Positions 10,400-22,773 of a DNA stretch of 64,000 bases are shown here, piece after piece (position 1 is the first letter of the stretch; each line of letters opens with the position of its first letter). Made by a program: the position numbers and the translations under genes. Source of the DNA: Rallus limicola (lineage: Eukaryota; Chordata; Aves; Gruiformes; Rallidae); assembly GCA_022605955.1 (NCBI GenBank), contig JAKCOZ010000032.1:3348001-3412000 (forward strand), written 5' to 3'. The notes beneath the pieces are model-generated. The model worked only from the letters and a program-made list of their open reading frames with translations, was not told where the DNA came from and searched no databases.

Positions 10400-13300
10400 C
10401 ATAGCATACCTATGTGGTTGCCTGACAGAGTCAGCCAATTAACAGTTGTTTTGTGAATTAGGCATTTTGAAATACCTTTGGTTTTTGTTTTGGTTCTTTT
10501 TATCTCCCTATAGACACAGCCATTTGGACAGGACACAGTACTTCCCGCTACTCCAGGCCACCTTCCATGGTCCTGAGTAACTCTCTCCCCATTTGACCAA
10601 ATAAAGCTTTTAATAACCATTTACATTCAACAGCCTGAAAGCTTACAGACCTCAATGATACATTTTAGAGGCCTCTCTGCCTTGGGTGACACACATTTTT
10701 GCTTGCACTGTAACCCATAATGCCAACTGAATGATCAGATTAAAATACCTAAGTGAGACTCGCCGGACTAAATTAATATCTTGGGCCAAAGAGGGTTATC
10801 AATTACCTTTATTGGACCTGAATGGGTAAAGAGGGTTGGATGTCAGCAAAAGACCTGACTCACCGAACCTTATTAAAGTAATTAAACCACTTTGTAATAA
10901 TTTCTAGTTTTCTTTACTGGAACAGAGATCTTTTCTACCAGTTACTTGTTCTCTTCATTGCAGCTGCTCTCTCAATCGCGTTCATGTCCTCCAAATGGTA
11001 GGGGAACAGGCGGTATTCCTGTTCTGCAGGGCTTCCTGACAGACAGCCTGCCGGCTGGGTGCAGAGGTTAATTTTAGCCCTCATAATCCTAAATGCTTTT
11101 CTGCCTTCATGGGGCTGTCATCTGGTCTGTGAGAAGTTAGAATTAACCTGCACGCATCCCGAGCACTGCGGCAACCCATCCAAAAAGGACATTCAAGTGC
11201 AGTTAAGCGGGAGAGCCTCTGCCAGCGCCAGCCTGGCTCAGCTGCTGTGGGTCAGGACAGCTCAGGGCATGGCTAGGGCTGATCCAAATTCATGAGGAAC
11301 CCCCGAGGAAGCTATTTCCTTGGTCGTGCTGAGCACGTTGGTGACAAAATTCTTCCACGTGCCCTGTGTCCTTTACAATACACCAGCTGCAGCATACACT
11401 CACTGTAGAAAGAAAGGATGAAGGAGCAGTCACTGAGTCTAGAGCTACACAGACAGAAAGAGAAATTCCCATTCAAAAATGAAAAGGAACTCCAAGTGCT
11501 GAATGTCCTATTGCCCTAAGAGGCAAATATCCTGGCTTCAGAAGATCCTGTCATCACCACATTGTCAGCACAGAAGAGCTCCTACTTTACACTACTCTAA
11601 CTTATTACAGGTAAGATTACAATAGCCCTTCCATTTTCATTAATTCAGTGGCATGCCATGATCTTTTTTTCCTTAAAACTTCAAAGTTTTCCAATAATTT
11701 TTGGGTTTGGCAGCAGGGAGATTAGGAGTAGTTCTCATTTTCAAAATTTTCCAGAAGGAAAACTAGGAGAAATTTCTCTTTTTTCCCCAAATAAATGAAG
11801 CTATAACATGTTCTGAGTGACGTCTGTATTTTCAAATTAGTCACCCCAATAATCAAACCAATAATTAGCAGAGATTAAACACCAATTTGGACATTCAGAC
11901 AGGTTGCTATATGGGTTTACTCATGTATGGAAAGGCAGCATCAGAAAAACCATGGTCTAGAAATACTAAATTCAAGTAGTTTTAATTTAGAACAGAATTG
12001 GGATCCATACTGAGTTGTAGTCACATCTCTTCTCTGCAGCTGTAGAGACAGCTATAGACCATAAACCAGTGGTCTTAAATAACACCAATGCTATCACCAA
12101 TCCTTCAGAATAACTTCCAGCTGTTACTAATAGAGCCCTGAAATAGCAAATGCCTACTTAAAAATCCAAGCTAATTCCTGTACATTGTTCATGCAGTACC
12201 CTTACGGATAATTTCAATGGGACTAATTCAAGGTGATCAAGCTGTTTGCAGTGCAGAGACCAGGTGGGCTGAGCAGTATTTATTTTAGCATACTAACTCT
12301 CGTAAAAGTATAAAGCAAGGAAAATCCTGGAGGCCACCGAGGACTTCAAGCTCCACAAAGTTTAGAGGCAGTGCAGAGGTCTGAAGAAAGAGATGAAATG
12401 CCAGTCCTGTAAGGCTCAGTCTCCTTTGCTCTGGGTATCCGCACTGTAGACGCCTTTACAGTTAGGCTTGCTACAAGCCAGCAGTGGCCTGCAGTAGTTT
12501 CTCTACAAATACATTAACTGAGAACAATAAAATAAACTGTACATCAAGGTACCCAAGTTTAGGTTGAATCTTGCAAAACTAATTAGACACTGGCTAGTGA
12601 ACAGCTATATGCTAAAGGGGAGATTTAATTTACAAACCAAAAGCGTGCCATTTTTTGTTTATTTTTAACATTTCATATGCCTAGGTAAGACTTACAGGCA
12701 ATAGAAGAGAGAATGAAGTTCAGAAGAGGGAAAGACAAAAAAAAAAAAATGGGAAGAGGGACTAACAGCTTATGAAGATGAAAAAACTGGATGAATAAGA
12801 CCAACCTTTGTTCATATAGGATGTTGCTTTTCAAGACTGAAAGTCCTAAGGCAGTTACTTACCACATTTCAACATCTGTCTATGTGACCAGGTATTTCAG
12901 TAAATAACTGCCATTTCAAAATATAAAGCATGCACCTACCTATATGATTACTCATAAAATTTGGCGTTCAAAACTACAACAAATTTTGCAAATTTTTTTA
13001 GCCCGTAAATATTGGTAATTTTTAATTTATAAATTACTTCGCTCAAATTATACTTCTAAACAAATGACCCAAGAAATGCAGTGCAGTGTAGTAGCATTGA
13101 AAGCCAGCAAGGCTGGATGTGCATGTTTCTGGCAAAATACAATGTATATGGATAAGCAGGGAAATAAAATCATGATATTCACTACTCATGCCCTCCCATT
13201 TACACCGACTATCAATCATCAAGGTATTAGCATCATTGAAGAAATAGCATGCTGAGAGAGAACCATGATAATCCATTCAGTAATCCGTATTTCTATGAAT

Positions 13301-15150
13301 ACATGATAATAAAAAAATAGAAGCCAATTTAGGTGAGTTCCCCCCTCCTCCCCAACAGACACTTTATAGGTTATTTCTAAGGAGGGAAATCTATACCGCA
13401 TAGAAAATGTGTAACTAAATTCACAGTGAATGAATAATCTTCCGTTTCTACGGTACCCCCAACACATTCATGAGCTTTCCAAATGCACTTTACAGATGGA
13501 ATTGCTAAGTACATGCCTTACAGGACTCATTTTCAGCACCTCATGGGAGAAAGAAAGCTAAAGTTTACTATAAGCAACAGCAATACGCAGAAATTAGTAA
13601 GAAATGAGAGAAAGATGAATCATTTGGAATTGCCCAGAGAGTTTTAAGTGTTCAGCATAACTATCAAAACAAGAATTGGGTCCAAATAATGAAGTTAATA
13701 TTCTTCTATTACTCTGCTTGAGTAACACCAATTGAGCAAAACCAAACCAAACCCAAAACCAACCTTTCCCCATCTTTCATATGCGATGTGCATGAGTGAA
13801 ATAACAGGCAGTATGTGAAGCAGAGGAACAGAAAACAGGACAGAAATGGCCATGTTGGCCTCTCAACTCCTATTCCAAGTTTCATTGTAATTCTTAATCG
13901 TCACTCAGAGGATGTTGGCAAGGAAGTGCTTAATGAAGCTCCTTTTTCCTGTCTTGTGATGATTTCTAGGGCAAGAAGGCTTCATAGGTAAGCACAAAGA
14001 GACTTCCCTTTCACTGAAAAGAGTTTAGTGAGATCGCCTGGTCAAAAAATAAAGCTTTGGGTCTGAAAAAAAAGCTCTCTTACTGTTTGCTTCGGGTTTG
14101 ACGAGATAGCTTACCATTTCCACCCTGCTTTCCAGAAAATTTGTGAAAAACAGTCATTTAGTGTTCCTTGCAACCAAAAAAAAAACCCCAAAACAACCAA
14201 AACCAATAGATATGAATCATCCAAGTGAACACATTACCAATTATGAAATACTAACAGATCCTTTAATGCTAGATGACTAAGAAATGCCTACACCTTGGCC
14301 TCATATCAGCTGTTAGGCAGGTGCTTCCAGAGAAGGAGAAACATGCTCAGGAGCTCTCCAGCAATTAGGAAATTAATCTACATTCTTAAAGGACATTTCT
14401 ACTGAAGTATTTAATCAAGTAACAGATCTCAGCTTCTACATTCTATTGAGTTTAAATAAAACCCACTGAAGACTATCGCTTTCAGAAATAGTTTCTCTCT
14501 TGTGACTTTCACCTCTAGTGAAGGACATGCCATAGACCTTTGAAACCATCAATCCACCAGAGGAAAAGAGGTCCCTCAAAGGAACAGCTGCTAGTACCTA
14601 GATCTTTTGTGGCTGGTAGTCCTGGGGTTCATTTGTTTCTGAGAGTTTTCAAGTACGCTCCTAACAAGACATGGCTTTTCATTCCACACTCAGTGACAAC
14701 GAAAAACATTTCCGTCCCAACAGTTTATGGACAAGCAGGTCATACCATCCAGTGGGACAGATTTTAAGGGACACCTGAGATTCAGAAGTCTGCTTGTATT
14801 TACTGTAGGTTTTATGCCCTCCAAAGACACAGGCATTTAGGCAAGTTTTGACACAGCCACAGCTTTGTGATTTCCATTTCCCATTGGAGGCTGCACTACG
14901 CACACATAATTTACAACAGTGTGACTGACTAGTACTGGCTGAGCTGATAACTATCCCCACACAGGAGAACAGAAGTGTCACTTCCTCTCCCTTCCCAGCA
15001 CACTAATGCAGTCCCTCTTGGGGGGAGGCTCCTTAAAAAAAAAACCATCATAACTGTTAAATTTGAAGTATCAAAATGCTTTAATTAATTTCCTGTATTA
15101 AGTTTCCTCCACAGCTGCTTTGCTTTCCTTCCATCAACTGATAGACTGAT
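10400..15150. other. unique stretch with isolated splice-like sites
   Basis: Plus-strand exon-like segments occur at 10964-10997, 11542-11610 (strong donor TTACAG|GTAAGATT) and 13970-13987 (18 bases between good sites). They do not form a single convincing phase chain. A13 run at 12737-12749; A-rich, C-interrupted tract at about 14176-14207. Confidence 0.35.
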
Positions 15151-15159
15151 GCTTCTGTG

Positions 15160-15310
15160 TCTGTGCGCCTGAAGAGGTGGACGTGCTTGCTGCATGGGTA
15201 CCAGGGGAGTGGTTTCCCTGGCAACAACCACCACGTGAAAGCCCGCTGGATATCGGGCTACTCCTCCGACTTTTTCTACTTTAGCTATGTGGATAGCCGA
15301 ACTGGGTACT
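15160..15310. promoter_or_regulatory. CpG-rich patch with X-box and E-box
   Basis: About seven CpGs cluster in 150 bases against a CpG-poor background. GTTTCCCTGGCAAC at 15212-15225 fits the RFX X-box consensus (two half-sites, 2-base spacer). The palindromic E-box CACGTG lies at 15232-15237, six bases further on. RFX factors bind X-boxes in promoters and enhancers, notably of ciliary genes. No first exon is evident beside it, so an enhancer is as likely as a promoter. Inferred from motifs only. Confidence 0.35.
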
Positions 15311-18125
15311 AAGTACCCAAATCAAATCAATTGCAGCAGAAAGAGCTGGGCTGAACAGAGAAATATCAAAGATGTTAAGGTTCTTTTATTTGCTGTTCAA
15401 GTTTAACTGAAGACAGGTTTTGCAGATATGTAGTATTTTAAAGCAAGTTACTTGAAAAAAAGATACTGGTTTCAATGAAATATTTTTTTTCTTCAAACCT
15501 AGCATGATCTATATTTCTTCTGCACACACATTTTCTTGGGAATCTTTATTCTGAATGCAAGTTTCTTATGTACTAAATTTAAAGTAGCACTTTATAGTTT
15601 TTCCATCTCCCACAGGTTGTTCACGTGATTTTTCATGTTTTTCCAGAAGTCTCATTTTAAAAATGCTTTTGAAATTAACAAATCAGAATTTTATTATTCT
15701 CTCCCAAGTGCTTTTTAGTAACACAAAATACCTAATATTGGTTTAATATGCAGAGCTTATTTTGCTATCCGATATGACACGTGAAAAAAACATGCAAAAT
15801 TCAAATATTGTGTTAATCTAATGAAAGTTTTGCTGATATTTCCTAGATATTTTGCTGATTTTTTGCTTGATAAATGATCTTTGGTGTCCTTAGTGAAACA
15901 GTGAACTTACTGAAATGTCTACTATAAGTCTTTTCATACCCTTTGGGTTGTTTATAATAAAAGAGCAGTGCCTCACAATTAATACAGCACAAAGAGTCTG
16001 TCACGTATGTACTGCATTTTAAACCAGTTCAGCATCTCCTACATTTTCTTTCTACACAAATCTGCTTTAACTCTGGCAAATTAAAAAAAAAAAAAAATAT
16101 TGAGATGCACAGCTGATCTGCAGCAGGTAAAGACCTGGCCTGGCCAAATTTTGATCTGGTCAGTCAGACAGTTGTGACCTTGGATAGCCCACTGAAGTTG
16201 GAGAAGATCACATGCCTAGATGGAAAACACAAGCAAGCAAACATGCTCATTGGGCAGAAGGGAGAACAAATCATGCTTTACGGGGCAACAACACAGAGAA
16301 GGAAAACAGCAAAGAAAAAGATCTGTATTTAACTGTCCAGACCTACAGAAGGAGCCCGTGCCTGCTCATCCTGCAACCTAACATCTTAAGTTACAGCCAC
16401 GGAAGTTCCCTGTATGCCTATGAAATTGTTGCTCATACCTAGAACTGCCATAACCCCAGTTTAGCTGGTGCAAACATCTCAGTGAAGATCACTTGCAACA
16501 CACAGCCTACGCATTCCTACAGCTAAATCCAGCAAGAATCAAGAGTGGTAGGCTTGGCAACCTGTAAAATACAGGAAATCTGCCTAAGACCAAGACATGC
16601 ATTCCATGGTAATTTTCAAGCACTGGCCCCGTTCTTGTAAAGCTACGTAGCAGTGTAGAAATTAATCAGTCATCATCACATGGAAAGGTTGGAGCTTCTC
16701 CACCTAAAGTAATTTTGATCACCTCTCTACTTTCAGCTGAGGACCCCATACAGTATCACTTCAGAGGATAAGCACAGTCAAAATGGACAGTCTCTACAGG
16801 TCTACCAAAGCTGCATCACTGTACAAAAGAAAAGAAGTCAAATAGCTGTCGGAATAAAATGTGTTTGCTGCCCATCTGAAGGGAGTTCTTCCACTGCACT
16901 TCAAGGAGAGGCAAACAGGTGCATACCAAATGCAATATTTTGTCTCCTAAAATAGTTAGCCTTTGTGGAATTGTTAACTTTGCTCTAAAAATAAAATCTA
17001 GTCTGTCATCAGTAATGTCTTAACACTATCACCACCATCTTCATCACAGCTTCTGTGTGAGCACAGTCATTTCTGAGCAAAAGCAAAGAAAGAGCTTTTA
17101 CTCCCTCAACCAGCTTCACACTGCTTTGAGCCACAGCAAGTGCAATACTATTAGTACTGCATGGATTGCTTTTCACTTCACACGCAGAGCAAATATGGTG
17201 CTGTGGTAGAAAATTAAACCTTGCCTTTAACGTGAAGAATTCTTTAGCCTACAGAATGAAAGCAGGAAAGACCCATTTCTAATGCAGGACAGGAACCCTG
17301 TGAGTCAGCATCACCACAGCTTGTCTCAGTCTGTCACTGATACAAAATTATCCTGGCTGTGGAAGTTGAGGTTCCCTTCCTCACCTCTGGAACCGACCTT
17401 GGACTATTCCACAATTTAAGAACAATCCCTGCCACTCACCACCTGCATTACCTCACAAGGATAAAGGATTTAATGGCACACAAAGGATTTAAATAAAGGG
17501 TTTAATGGCTTTAAGCTGGACAAGAAAACCAACCTTACTTTATTTCACATTCTGTGATTAGAATATATTAGAGTATGAAGCGAAATCAATGTACTGAAAT
17601 CAGTATTAATCCTAAATTCCCTATATCTTTATTGTTTTATAACTCTCTTGTGATAAAGATTTTTAGAGGAAAAGAAAAAAAAAGTTAATCTAGTCCATAT
17701 AGCCCTTTGCTAAGTTTTCTTATTTATGCTTTTTCTTTCCTAAAGCAAATTTGTTCACTTTGCTTGAACAGAAGCACTGTAGTACTGGGCTTATGGAGTT
17801 TTAAAGTACGACACATACACATACCACTGTTATGAATGAGCAAATATTGATTCTAAGAGAATATACACTGCAAACAGTTCCATAAAGTATTTTTCAGCGT
17901 CAGAAATAAATAATTTCCAATAAAAATAAATTATTTTAAGGACATCTGCTAAATAGACATTTGCTCATTTGAGGTCAATTTGGCAATTTGTTTCAGAAGC
18001 AGTAGAATAAGACAAAGTTAATTTTTATTAGCATCATGTCACACAGTATTAGAAAACTCAGATCAAATGGGGTTTTGGCAGTCAAAACCCTCCTTTGAGA
18101 AATTATAAAGAACAAACATATATTT
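15311..18125. other. unique AT-rich stretch with small direct repeats
   Basis: A15 run at 16083-16097. At 17462-17514 a local degenerate duplication repeats the unit aaaggatttaatggc and shortened forms of it. No gene recognised. Confidence 0.45.
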
Positions 18126-18340
18126 TGGCAGACGGGATTATAACGTCTCCCACGGGTAGAATTTGAGTACTTTTTTGTGCTGTTAAGCAGCCAGTGTTTC
18201 GGTGAGGAGTGCTGCGCCGCCACTCTGGCACAGAAGGAGAGGCTGGCGGCATTATTTTCACGCGTGTTCCTTTTGCCTGCCACCCACCCCCAGACTTTGC
18301 TGTAAACGGCAGGAGCGTGCAGAGGTGGGGGTGCAGGGTG
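18126..18340. other. CpG-enriched patch upstream of CR1 tail
   Basis: CpG dinucleotides cluster here (gacgggattataacg, tgcgccgcc, ggcggc, cacgcgtg, gagcgtgc). Minus-strand open frames of 150 and 106 codons cross it in two frames, but the longer one has no supporting splice or initiation context and includes antisense CR1 tail. It may be a small regulatory element or an unrecognised exon. Confidence 0.25.
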
Positions 18341-18410
18341 AATGGTTGGACTGGATGATCTTTTAGGTCTTTTCCAACCTTGATGATTCTGTGATTCTGT
18401 GATTCTGTGA
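18341..18410 (+). mobile_element. CR1 LINE 3' tail, about 70 bases
   Basis: Reads aatggttggactggatgatc, then aggtcttttccaacc, and ends in three copies of the octamer ATTCTGTG (about 18386-18409). This is the CR1 3' end in plus orientation, severely 5'-truncated. The three near-perfect octamers suggest a fairly recent insertion. Confidence 0.92.
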
Positions 18411-19529
18411 CAGCCACGTGCAACTTCTACTCGCCTTTCCAGCAAGGGTCACCTGGAAAGACATGGCTGGACTGAGAAGTAAAATCACATGCCAGTGGCT
18501 TCCTAGGATAGAGGGGCATGGAGGGATAACTAAAAGGAGGGGATGCTGTTGCAACTGGGGGGGAATGGCTCAGAGAGACAAGTCTTACAGCACTGAAAGC
18601 TGGGAGCCAGACCATACCACAACTGGAAAGGGGGTGGGGTTTGCAGCATTTCAGCCTTCAATGATCCACTCCACCATGTTATCAGAAACAAATCCCAGAG
18701 AAGCACTAAAACGCTATTACAGCCATTGGATCCCTGTCACCCACATAAGCCATTTTCTGCAGACAAGCCACGATGCTCCCTATGCTGCTGCTGCCACTTC
18801 TTCTCACTTTGCATGTGTATAAATTAACTCCCTGGTATTTGACCATGGGGTTTCAAAGGTACCCACCCAGTAGAAGTGGGAATTTATTTGGTTGCAGTCG
18901 AGCATGTGCATACGTGCACAAAGTACACAAGTTTCTCCTATACTTACCCTACGGCTGACACACGCAGACTGCAGCGTCATTACCCACAACTGTTCCTTGC
19001 CATGACCATTAGCTCAGTTTCAGAGGCAGCACGTGTAATACAGACACTGCCTTTACGAACACAGAAGAGTTAACAACTGGGGAGATGAAGTCAAATACTG
19101 GACACTTCATCCAACAAACCCAACTCAGGGGACCTGATTTCCCTCTTGAAAAAAAAAAAAAAATCACAATACAAATAAATACCTTCCTATGAAAACCTAC
19201 AAGCATCCTGATGCCTGAAAGAATTTTCAAAGTTTACTTGTACAGAGTTTAGTACTTCTGACTGAAAATCATCATACACAAGCAGAAACTCCAACATATT
19301 TCTCCTGGAGGTAATTAACATGTGTTCATATAATAAGTTACCCAAATTGTAACCTTATCAGAATAGAAGCTCATTTATGTCAATGAGAAGCATGTTCCTG
19401 GATGCAGGCTAGTTTCTCTCTTTTACTTTGACCTATCTGTTCATAGCTGTGTTATCTACTTCAGATGAGGTAATTCAAGTTACAACTCTTCTAGTAATGT
19501 GGGAATACTAGCTTCTAAATTACAACGCT

Positions 19530-19570
19530 AAAAAAACCCTAAAAAACAAAAAAAAAAAAACCCACAAAAC
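19530..19570 (+). repeat. A-rich simple repeat
   Basis: A runs separated by C runs (aaaaaaccctaaaaaac, then A12, then cccacaaaac). Low-complexity sequence; it does not terminate a recognisable retrocopy. Confidence 0.8.
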
Positions 19571-19714
19571 TAAATCCTCCCACACTAGAGAGTAAATATT
19601 TTACTAGGAACAGCAGAAAACCTCTAATCCAACTGCCTAACTGTTGGTAAGCCATTCTAAGACAAAACTATGTCCAGGAAATACAAGGACATTCAAGAAG
19701 CCTGTCTCTTACAG

Positions 19715-19791
19715 ATGGCCACAGTGACTGCTGTTGTCTCAGTGTGTTATGATTTATCATTTAATCATTTAGGACTGGCAGCTTCTGGAAG
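19715..19791 (+). CDS. candidate internal exon
   Basis: Strong acceptor (agcctgtctcttacag) and donor (GGAAG|GTAATA) enclose 77 bases, open only in phase 0 (25 codons, leaving 2 bases). It starts with ATG and contains VVSVCYDLSFNHLGLAASG. I could not place it confidently in a chain: a phase 2 to 0 link to 22009 is needed and was not found. Confidence 0.18.
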
Positions 19792-21050
19792 GTAATAACA
19801 TTAAAGGGCACAGGTTAGCTTGTATACCACCGGCAAACACTTTTTTATACAGCTAAAACTTTTGCTAAATGTGTAAATCATTTTGAGCTTGTAAATGTCA
19901 AGACTTGAGTGCTCCTGTACTATAACCTGAGCAGCAGTCGGTAAATTACCAACTGCATCCCTGGATGGCAAAATTAACCCCCTCTAATTCACCAGGATCC
20001 AGAGAAAATATATCAAATATGAAATGCATTATATGAATCAGCTAAAACTGATGTTATATTTCTTTCATAATCCAAACACAGGCAATGTGGAGAAGAGTAA
20101 GTCTGTGCTACTGAGCTTCCAAGAATCACCCTGGAACTTTTGGGGAGTTTATTGGTGCCTCACTGAGCTGCAGGCAGCGAGAAACATGTAGGCAACCTTG
20201 AAAATTGTTCTTGTATCTCTTCACAGAGATTAAGGTCACACATAAAATTTAAAGAGCACTGCATTAGTGAGCAAATAAAAAGACACAGTAAATTTAAACA
20301 ACTTTTCATTATTAGTGCAAAAGCAGTCACAGTGTAGAGTTATGGCTAACATCACGTTAACTGCCATACCAGACACACTCACAGTATGGGAAATAAGTTC
20401 TGATAAAAGTAGTAACTTCTCCTCAGTGCACCAGGTCAACAGGGAAAAATGGAAGCAGCACCTTGCCATTGCTAAGGCACACATAGGGAGAAGTGTGTTA
20501 AACCTACATTTATCAAGAGAGGAGAGGATGACAGAGAGTTTTGTGGGGGTTTTTGCCATAAACAAGCTAGTTGAAATTCCCTAGTCACCTCAAAACCTGA
20601 AAATATCCTTATGCTTCACAGTTTAAATATGGCTTCTCAACTGTTTCCATGGCTTAACACTTACACTTGATCATCTTGCGTTTCTGTTGATCTAGTTTTG
20701 ATCTCATCAAAATACTGTGACTCATGAGGTAATCAGGCAAAAGCTTTCAGTGTGGACCAGCTCAGAAAAGACCAGAAGCAGAGCTCCAGCCACATCACAA
20801 ACCTATGATAATAGAGGGGGCGATCAGTGTGTGTCCATTGGATAACCAGCCAATGACCTCTTGCAAAGATGTTTAGGCATCTCAACCTTTCCAAAGCAAA
20901 ATAGTGGAATGAAAACCTCTCATATTCCCTAACAGAGGACTGATCACTTCCATGAATTTAACACGGAGAAGCTTTGCAAAAGGAGTTCTACCCCACCTCC
21001 CCTCTGTGTTAAGCACACAGAACACGTTTTCAGAAAAAGAGACTCTGGAT

Positions 21051-21064
21051 TTTTTTTTTTTTTT
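21051..21064 (+). repeat. T14 homopolymer
   Basis: Run of 14 T (gga then T14 then gattac). Confidence 0.85.
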
Positions 21065-21806
21065 GATTACATAAGAAAAACCCAGTTACCCACGTTTAAA
21101 TACCATTACCCAAAATAAACAGTAGCCCATAGTCAAGTCTTTGCCTAGCTAATGAAGGCTCTGTGAATCCTGATTTCACATGGTGATGAAGTTTTATTAC
21201 TGTGGCAGTTTTATAACTGCTATAATGATTCCACAGGAAAATCTTCCTACCTTACTGGCTGTTTCACAACACATATGACACATTATTGTCAGCATGGGAT
21301 AGCATCTGATAAAAAAAACCAAACAGGTCATCAACAGGCAGTGTCCAAAAGATATGACTGTTTAGAAAGAAGTCTGTATAAATCTTGATGTTCAAAATTT
21401 AATGCACAAGCAACTCCAAAATGGCATACATGAAGCCAAAATCACTGTCCCTAATTCATTCTGGAAATGGAATGCATAGGACTCCTTTGGGCTTGAGGAA
21501 AGGGTGGAAAAACAAAAAGGGAAAAAGAGGAGTAATTCACAGTGTACACCACCACACTGCAAAGAGGACAGCAATTTGGCTTCTGCAAAGGACAGTTTAG
21601 GAAGAGGACCTAGTAGTTGCAAGCCAGTCTGAAAGTGTCTGGAGTTGCAGACCAGGAAAATACTACCAGAGCATAGGGTTTGCCTTGCTCTGGTATACGC
21701 ATCATCCTTACTTCATATCAGCATAATCCATAACTTCGCATTTCACACCATAGCATTACAGTCTTTGTCTCTATTGATCTACCCCTGAAGTTCAGACAAT
21801 GCTACC

Positions 21807-21830
21807 TGCATCCTACGTATGCAGGATGCA
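21807..21830. repeat. short inverted repeat
   Basis: TGCATCCT, 8-base spacer ACGTATGC, AGGATGCA: perfect 8-base arms that could form a small hairpin. Isolated; no associated element seen. Confidence 0.6.
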
Positions 21831-22008
21831 ATGCTTCCTCTCTCCCTCCTTCTCCTTACAATTACTTGCTCTTTGTAGAGATAAGTTGCAGGGGCCCTCA
21901 TGTCTGTATACAAATACTTCCTGCAAATGCAGCAATTTATTTGTGCATAGTTTTGTATTTCAGAAGAGAAAACTGTACACAAATACTTTGTGTTCCTTTA
22001 TTTCCTAG

Positions 22009-22254
22009 CCCACCATTAATGATGATTTGCATAAATGTCAATTTTTTAAGTATTCCATCAATATAAGTGAAATAGGTTCAAAGTATGGAAACTCTTGGTT
22101 TTGTGCTCCAGATGACAAAAAAAGAATTGAGATCCAAGAACTTGGAATCGTATTTGAAAAACCCAAAAGACAACATGGCTTCATGTTTTTGCTAAAGGTT
22201 ACCTCTGCACTTGCAAGCACATACTCTGTGCTCAAAGAAATTGAAAAAAAAAAG
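22009..22254 (+). CDS. candidate internal coding exon (82 codons)
   Basis: Acceptor tgttcctttatttcctag (AG 22007-22008) and donor AAAG|GTAAAC (GT 22255-22256) enclose 246 bases open through 82 codons, exactly phase 0 to 0. The product is rich in charged and aromatic residues (KYGNSWFCAPDDKKRIEIQE) and ends in a lysine run encoded by an A tract. Codons favour purines in position 1, as coding DNA does. The next candidate, 22684-22773, is also phase 0 to 0. No family recognised. With the 705-986 and 27898-28043 segments this is the best-looking plus-strand exon, but chance is not excluded. Confidence 0.3.
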
Positions 22255-22683
22255 GTAAACAATGGTACTTAGAATTTTTTGAGCTTTTCCCACAGTGTAG
22301 TATACATCTATATGAGTGTTACCTATAACACACAACATATAGGGAGGGCTGAGAATGCTGAGGGTAGGTGTAATGAATTAGTGTTTGAGAATATGAGAGG
22401 TAGTAATTAAATGCCAAAGAAGCAAACTTCTTGAGCGGCAAAGTGGGACATCTGCTCCTTTGCTTTTCAGGATGCTTTTTTCTCTCAATTTGTAGCATTT
22501 TCTCCCCTCCAGCTACAGCATTCCAGTCTTCTCTCCCTTCCCTGTAACCATTTCAGCTTGGCAGCTTCTGCCTTCCCGTCTCAGACCACATTTTCATGTT
22601 GCTTCATTGACAAATGATACTTTGGCATTGTCTCTTCTTGTTTCAAAACATGCATGCTTCCTTTCTTTTTCTTTTTTTAATAG

Positions 22684-22773
22684 GGATTCTCTGTGTGCTC
22701 AGAGAACACCTTGCATTTCTTTGTTACCAAATTTCTGCATAAGTATCACAAAGATTACTTGTTATTGCTGAAG
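22684..22773 (+). CDS. candidate internal coding exon (30 codons)
   Basis: A very strong acceptor (long pyrimidine tract then taatag, AG 22682-22683) and a good donor (TGAAG|GTAATT) bracket exactly 30 codons in phase 0, the phase left by the 22009-22254 candidate 429 bases upstream. It contains CSENTLHFFVTKFLHKYHK. The other two frames are stopped. Function unknown. Confidence 0.27.

Noticed and set aside
11059..11295. Signal-peptide-like start (LILALIILNAFLPSWG) with cysteines
   Set aside because: The frame has no ATG at that position (the codon is GTG) and no acceptor or donor fits.
17993..18445. 150-codon minus-strand open frame
   Set aside because: It includes antisense CR1 tail, has a competing open frame of 106 codons in the same place, and shows no splice or initiation support.
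20082..20096. 15-base microexon with good splice sites
   Set aside because: Open in all three phases, so uninformative; such pairs arise often by chance.
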